Of a stretch of DNA of 64,000 nt, positions 60,925 to 64,000 are shown piece by piece. Both the position numbers and the translations under genes were made by a program. Each line of letters begins with the position of its first letter. Position 1 is the first letter of the stretch. The DNA is from Shinella yambaruensis (GTDB taxonomy: Bacteria > Pseudomonadota > Alphaproteobacteria > Rhizobiales > Rhizobiaceae): NCBI RefSeq assembly GCF_022899355.1, contig NZ_JALJCK010000007.1, positions 62,001 through 126,000 of the forward strand, given 5' to 3'. Below the pieces are notes generated by a model. It ran no database searches and had not been told where the DNA came from. It saw nothing but the letters and a program-made list of their open reading frames with translations.

Positions 60925-61701
60925 ATGGATAGCATTTCCCAACCGCTGATCCGCATCAACAACCTGTGCAAGACCTACCCGACGCGCAGCGGCGACACGG
61001 TGGCTCTCGACAAGGTGAACCTGGACATCGGCGACGGCGAGTTCATCGCCCTCGTCGGTCCCTCCGGATGCGGCAAGACCACCCTCCTGAAAATCCTCGC
61101 CGGGCTCGAAGGCGGGTTTTCCGGGGAGGCGCGGCTCGGCAATGTCGCCATCACCAAGCCGTCCCTGGAAGTCGGGGTGGTCTTTCAGGAGCCGACGCTG
61201 CTGCCGTGGCGCACGATCCTGGAAAACATCATGCTGCCGGTCGAACTGGTGCGCATGGACACCAAGACTTACACCAAACGCGCCCTCGAGCTGATGGAGA
61301 TGATCGGCCTCAAGGGCTTCGAGAACAAGTATCCCCGGGAGCTTTCCGGGGGTATGCGCCAGCGTGCCGGCATCTGCCGGGCGCTGGTGCGCGATCCGAA
61401 AGTTCTTTTGATGGACGAGCCCTTCGGCGCGCTCGACGCCATGACGCGCGAATTCCTCAATGCGGAATTGCAGCGGATCTGGATGCGCGCCGGCAAGACG
61501 GTGGTCTTCGTCACCCACTCCATTCCGGAAGCCGTGTTCCTCGCCGACCGGGTGGTGGTGATGAGCCCGCGCCCCGGCCGCATCAGCGAGATCGTGCCCA
61601 TCGGCCTGCCGCGCGAGCGCAAGCTCGGCGACCTCGCCCATGCCGGCGACGAGCTTGCCCGCATCCGCGGCCATTTCGCCGACAGCTCGATGATCGACTG
61701 A
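60925..61701 (+). CDS. ABC importer ATP-binding protein, NitT/TauT family
   Basis: A 258-residue ATPase. Walker A GPSGCGKTT is at 45-53, Q-loop FQEPTLLPWRT, signature LSGGMRQR and Walker B VLLMDEPFGALD. The LPWRT and MRQRAGICRAL patterns are those of TauB/SsuB/ThiZ-type proteins. GAAAGAGA precedes the ATG. Twelve bases separate it from the permease gene. Confidence 0.9.
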   Translation: MDSISQPLIRINNLCKTYPTRSGDTVALDKVNLDIGDGEFIALVGPSGCGKTTLLKILAGLEGGFSGEARLGNVAITKPSLEVGVVFQEPTLLPWRTILENIMLPVELVRMDTKTYTKRALELMEMIGLKGFENKYPRELSGGMRQRAGICRALVRDPKVLLMDEPFGALDAMTREFLNAELQRIWMRAGKTVVFVTHSIPEAVFLADRVVVMSPRPGRISEIVPIGLPRERKLGDLAHAGDELARIRGHFADSSMID

Positions 61702-61713
61702 GGAGACCGTCCC

Positions 61714-62484
61714 ATGTATCGCGATAATTCCAAGCTGCTTCAGGCCGCCCTGGTCGTCCTGGTCTTCTTCATCGTCACCGGAGGCTGGGAATTCTATGTC
61801 TGGGTCAGCGAAACGCCGGCCTTTGTGCTGCCCGCGCCGAGCGTCGTCGGCAAGCAGCTCTTCTCGCTGCTCGGCAACGCCATGTTCTGGGATAATTTCT
61901 GGGTCACCATGTACGAGGTGCTGATGGGCTACGTGCTCGGCATCCTCATCGCCGTGGTGCTAGGCGTCCTGATCTCGCAGATCCGCCTGCTCGATCTCAG
62001 CCTGATGCCCTATATCGTCGCCTTCCAGACCATCCCGAGTGTCGCGCTCGCGCCGATCTTCCTGCAATGGTTCGGCTACGGCCTCGCCTCGAAGATCGTC
62101 ATGGCGGCGCTGATCGCCTTCTTCCCGATGCTGGTCAACGTCATCGCCGGCCTGCAAGCCTCCGGCCGCGACGAGGTGCAGATGCTGAAAGCCTTCGGCG
62201 CGAGCCGCCTCCAGATCCTCCTCAAGGTGCGCGTGCCGAATTCGCTGCCTTACGTCTTCGCGGGCCTCGGCCTCGGCGTGGTCTTCGCGCTGGTCGGCGC
62301 CATCGTCGCCGAATTCGTCGGCGCGCAGAAGGGGCTCGGCAAGATGATCCTGCAATTCAACGAGCAGTTCAACATCGCCGGCATGTTCGCCATCCTCATC
62401 GTGCTCGCCGCCATCGGCATGACGATGCACTCCATCGTCGGCATGGCCAAGCGCCGCGTCGTCTTCTGGGCGGGCGATCACTGA
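61714..62484 (+). CDS. ABC importer permease, NitT/TauT family
   Basis: A 256-residue inner-membrane permease with about six hydrophobic segments and the EAA-like loop EVQMLKAFGASRLQILLKV. Conserved PAPSVV near the start and the FVGAQKGLGKMI loop match SsuC/TauC/ThiX. One permease gene suggests a homodimer. A perfect hairpin follows the gene. Confidence 0.87.
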   Translation: MYRDNSKLLQAALVVLVFFIVTGGWEFYVWVSETPAFVLPAPSVVGKQLFSLLGNAMFWDNFWVTMYEVLMGYVLGILIAVVLGVLISQIRLLDLSLMPYIVAFQTIPSVALAPIFLQWFGYGLASKIVMAALIAFFPMLVNVIAGLQASGRDEVQMLKAFGASRLQILLKVRVPNSLPYVFAGLGLGVVFALVGAIVAEFVGAQKGLGKMILQFNEQFNIAGMFAILIVLAAIGMTMHSIVGMAKRRVVFWAGDH

Positions 62485-62491
62485 GACTTTT

Positions 62492-62519
62492 TCGCGCGGC
62501 GGCGCCGTCCGCCGCGCGA
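62492..62519 (+). terminator. Perfect hairpin between permease and aminotransferase genes
   Basis: TCGCGCGGCGG (62492-62502) and CCGCCGCGCGA (62509-62519) form an 11-bp stem with a 6-base loop. No U-run on the plus strand, so likely a processing or stabilising element inside the operon. Confidence 0.4.
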
Positions 62520-62566
62520 GGGACTGAAAACAAGGGCGGGACGACCGTCCAGCAAGGAAGAGACCC

Positions 62567-63856
62567 ATGCAGACCACGCAGCGCGAAACGCCCGGCTTCA
62601 CCAACTCCAGACAATACAGGGAGTATGCCGTGCGGCATCTCGCCAACGGCGTCTCCTCGACGCCGCGCACCGCGCAGCTTCCGGTGCCGGTCGCCATGGA
62701 CCGTGCCCTCGACGCGATCCTCACCGATGTCGACGGCAACGACTACATCGACTACACGATGGGCTACGGCCCGCTGATCCTCGGCCACAATCCGCCGGAG
62801 GTGGTCGCGGCGCTGAAGGCGGAGATCGACAAGGGTTTTCGCACGGCGAGCGTTCACCGGGGGGAGGGGCGGCTGGCCGAGCTGATCGCCGAGACCGTGC
62901 CCTGCGGCGAGATCTCCTCCTTCGTCAGCACCGGGACCGAGGCCGTGCAGCTCGCCCTGCGCATCGCCCGCGCCGCGACCGGACGCACCCGCATCATCAA
63001 GTTTCGCGCCAACTATCACGGCTGGTTCGACAGCGTTCATGTCGCCAATGCACCCGGCAACGACGGCCCGGGCTCGGGGGGACAGGACCCCAAGGCGTCG
63101 GAAAACATCACGGTCGTCGACTGGGGCGACGCCGCCGCCCTCGAAAAGGTGATATCGAGCGACTATGCCGCCGTCATCCTCGAAGCGGCCGCGGTCAATG
63201 CCGGCTGCTTCGCGCCGCCGGAAGGTTTTCTGCAGGCCGTCCGCGACCTGACGCGCAAGCACGGCGTCGTCCTGATCTTCGACGAGGTCATCACCGGCTA
63301 CCGGCTGGCGCTCGGCGGCGCACAGGAGATGTTCGGCGTCACTCCCGATATCGCCGTCCTCGGCAAGGCCATCGGCGCCGGCATGCCGATCAGCGCGGTG
63401 ACCGGCAGCAGGGCGGTCATGGAGGCGCTGGTTGATGGCCGCGTGATGCATCGCGGCACGTTCAATGGCAATCCCCTCTCGGTCAGCGCGGCCATTGCCT
63501 GCGTGGAACGGCTGCAGCGGGACGGCGCGGAGATCTATCCGCGCATGACGGCGCAGGCTGCGGCCATACAGGCGCATATCAATGCGGAAGCGGCGGCTCT
63601 CGATCTCGACGTCTGCGCCAACGGCGTCGGCTCGGCGGTGCAGATCTTCACCGGCGTCCGGCAGATGGCGAACATCGCCGATCTTGCCAAGGCGGACAGG
63701 AGCAGGATCGTCCGGCTGACCGAGATGCTGATGATGAACGGGCTGATGCCGCTGCCGCGCGGTCTCATGTATCTCTCGGCGGCCCATACGGATGGCGATA
63801 TCGAAGCCACGATGCACGCCCTTTCGAAGGGGCTACACGCCTACGCCACGCTCTGA
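62567..63856 (+). CDS. Class III PLP aminotransferase (HemL/GSA-aminomutase-like)
   Basis: A 429-residue fold-type I PLP enzyme. Markers are FVSTGTEAVQLALRIAR, YHGWFDS, the acidic IFDEVITGYR (Asp239, Glu240) and the PLP lysine Lys267 in LGKAIGAGMP. By sequence it resembles glutamate-1-semialdehyde aminomutase and related omega-amino-acid transaminases. Position at the end of a catabolic operon favours a transaminase acting on an omega-amino acid, feeding the aldehyde dehydrogenase at 56267. AAGGAAGAG precedes the ATG. Confidence 0.85.
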   Translation: MQTTQRETPGFTNSRQYREYAVRHLANGVSSTPRTAQLPVPVAMDRALDAILTDVDGNDYIDYTMGYGPLILGHNPPEVVAALKAEIDKGFRTASVHRGEGRLAELIAETVPCGEISSFVSTGTEAVQLALRIARAATGRTRIIKFRANYHGWFDSVHVANAPGNDGPGSGGQDPKASENITVVDWGDAAALEKVISSDYAAVILEAAAVNAGCFAPPEGFLQAVRDLTRKHGVVLIFDEVITGYRLALGGAQEMFGVTPDIAVLGKAIGAGMPISAVTGSRAVMEALVDGRVMHRGTFNGNPLSVSAAIACVERLQRDGAEIYPRMTAQAAAIQAHINAEAAALDLDVCANGVGSAVQIFTGVRQMANIADLAKADRSRIVRLTEMLMMNGLMPLPRGLMYLSAAHTDGDIEATMHALSKGLHAYATL

Positions 63857-63879
63857 ACCGCCCGGGGTGATCCCTATGG

Positions 63880-63908
63880 AAAGGCCGCGCCCGCCGGGCG
63901 TGGCCTTT
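63880..63908. terminator. Bidirectional rho-independent terminator
   Basis: AAAGGCCGCGCCC (63880-63892) pairs with GGGCGTGGCCTTT (63896-63908) through a 13-bp stem (one G-U) and a 3-base loop, with A and T ends that give U-runs either way. It lies between the convergent aminotransferase stop and the minus-strand partial gene. Confidence 0.75.
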
Positions 63909-63914
63909 CGTCAT

Positions 63915-64000
63915 TCAGAGGGTCTTTACCAGGAAGTCGCTCGGGGCCTGGTCGAGCAATTGCCGGGCCAGCCTGCGACCAAGTTCGGCAGCGTCGGCGA
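63915..64000 (-). CDS. 3' end of an unidentified minus-strand gene (HemC-like tail?)
   Basis: A frame open from the window edge ends in TGA at 63917-63915, giving 27 residues (ADAAELGRRLARQLLD, then QAPSDFLVKTL). The alternating helix AELGRRLARQLL resembles the C-terminal helix of hydroxymethylbilane synthase (HemC), but the stretch is too short for a safe call. The terminator immediately downstream supports a real gene end. Confidence 0.4.
   Translation of the reverse strand, partial: ADAAELGRRLARQLLDQAPSDFLVKTL

Overview
The window is high-GC DNA (roughly 60-65 % by eye) from an alphaproteobacterium, most likely Rhizobiales. Pointers are ECF promoters of GGAAT-N16/17-CGTT type, many GcvA-, CysB-, HutC- and FCD-type regulators, many stacked ABC and TctABC importers, and tight ATGA-overlapping operons. 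I found no rRNA, tRNA, CRISPR array, transposase or replication origin. Coding density is very high, and no gene-free gap exceeds about 280 bases.

The layout is a row of self-contained catabolic modules, most with their own regulator, importer and enzymes. (1) 1-5880: two tandem GcvA-type LysR genes facing an isochorismatase-fold amidohydrolase (biuret hydrolase-like), a GYD protein, a polar amino-acid-type ABC importer and a metallo-beta-lactamase-fold hydrolase. (2) 5883-10279: the non-metabolic island and the most interesting part. An ECF sigma/anti-sigma pair diverges from a Tat-leader S8 (subtilisin) protease, a 90-residue Tat-leader Arg/Gly/Ser-rich small protein and a HPr-kinase-like protein with a C-terminal PqqD-like domain. 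Three near-identical ECF-type promoters sit in front of the sigma gene, the protease gene and the small-protein gene. (3) 10344-22343: a HisC-type aminotransferase facing a short-chain dehydrogenase, then a spermidine/putrescine-type ABC importer, a HisD-like dehydrogenase with altered active-site residues, a zinc alcohol dehydrogenase, a HutC-type repressor, an APH-fold kinase and an FMN 2-hydroxyacid dehydrogenase. The dehydrogenase set resembles that described for 2,3-dihydroxypropane-1-sulfonate oxidation, but this is inference.

(4) 22624-30273, minus strand: one eight-gene operon with a FCD GntR regulator, another spermidine/putrescine-type importer, an RraA-type and an HpcH-type aldolase, and a ThDP decarboxylase of the 5-guanidino-2-oxopentanoate decarboxylase type. 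(5) 30549-48699, plus strand: a tricarboxylate-like module (TcuA-type flavoprotein, hydroxyacid dehydrogenase, HpcH and RraA aldolases, aldehyde dehydrogenase, TctABC, CysB-type LysR, split ThDP decarboxylase, CapA-like protein, MmgE/PrpD, aconitase-family enzyme, carboxymuconolactone decarboxylase-like protein, AbrB-like permease). Two matching T-N11-A sites 9 kb apart tie its two transcription starts together. (6) 48839-63856: an isocitrate-lyase-family enzyme and FCD GntR facing a second aconitase-family enzyme, a cyclic amidohydrolase, an N-carbamoylsarcosine/maleamate amidohydrolase-like enzyme, an aldehyde dehydrogenase, a flavin monooxygenase, a maleate-isomerase-fold protein, a NitT/TauT-type ABC importer and a class III aminotransferase. 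Together these look like import and stepwise opening of a nitrogen-containing ring or cyclic amide. The 3' end of an unidentified minus-strand gene closes the window.
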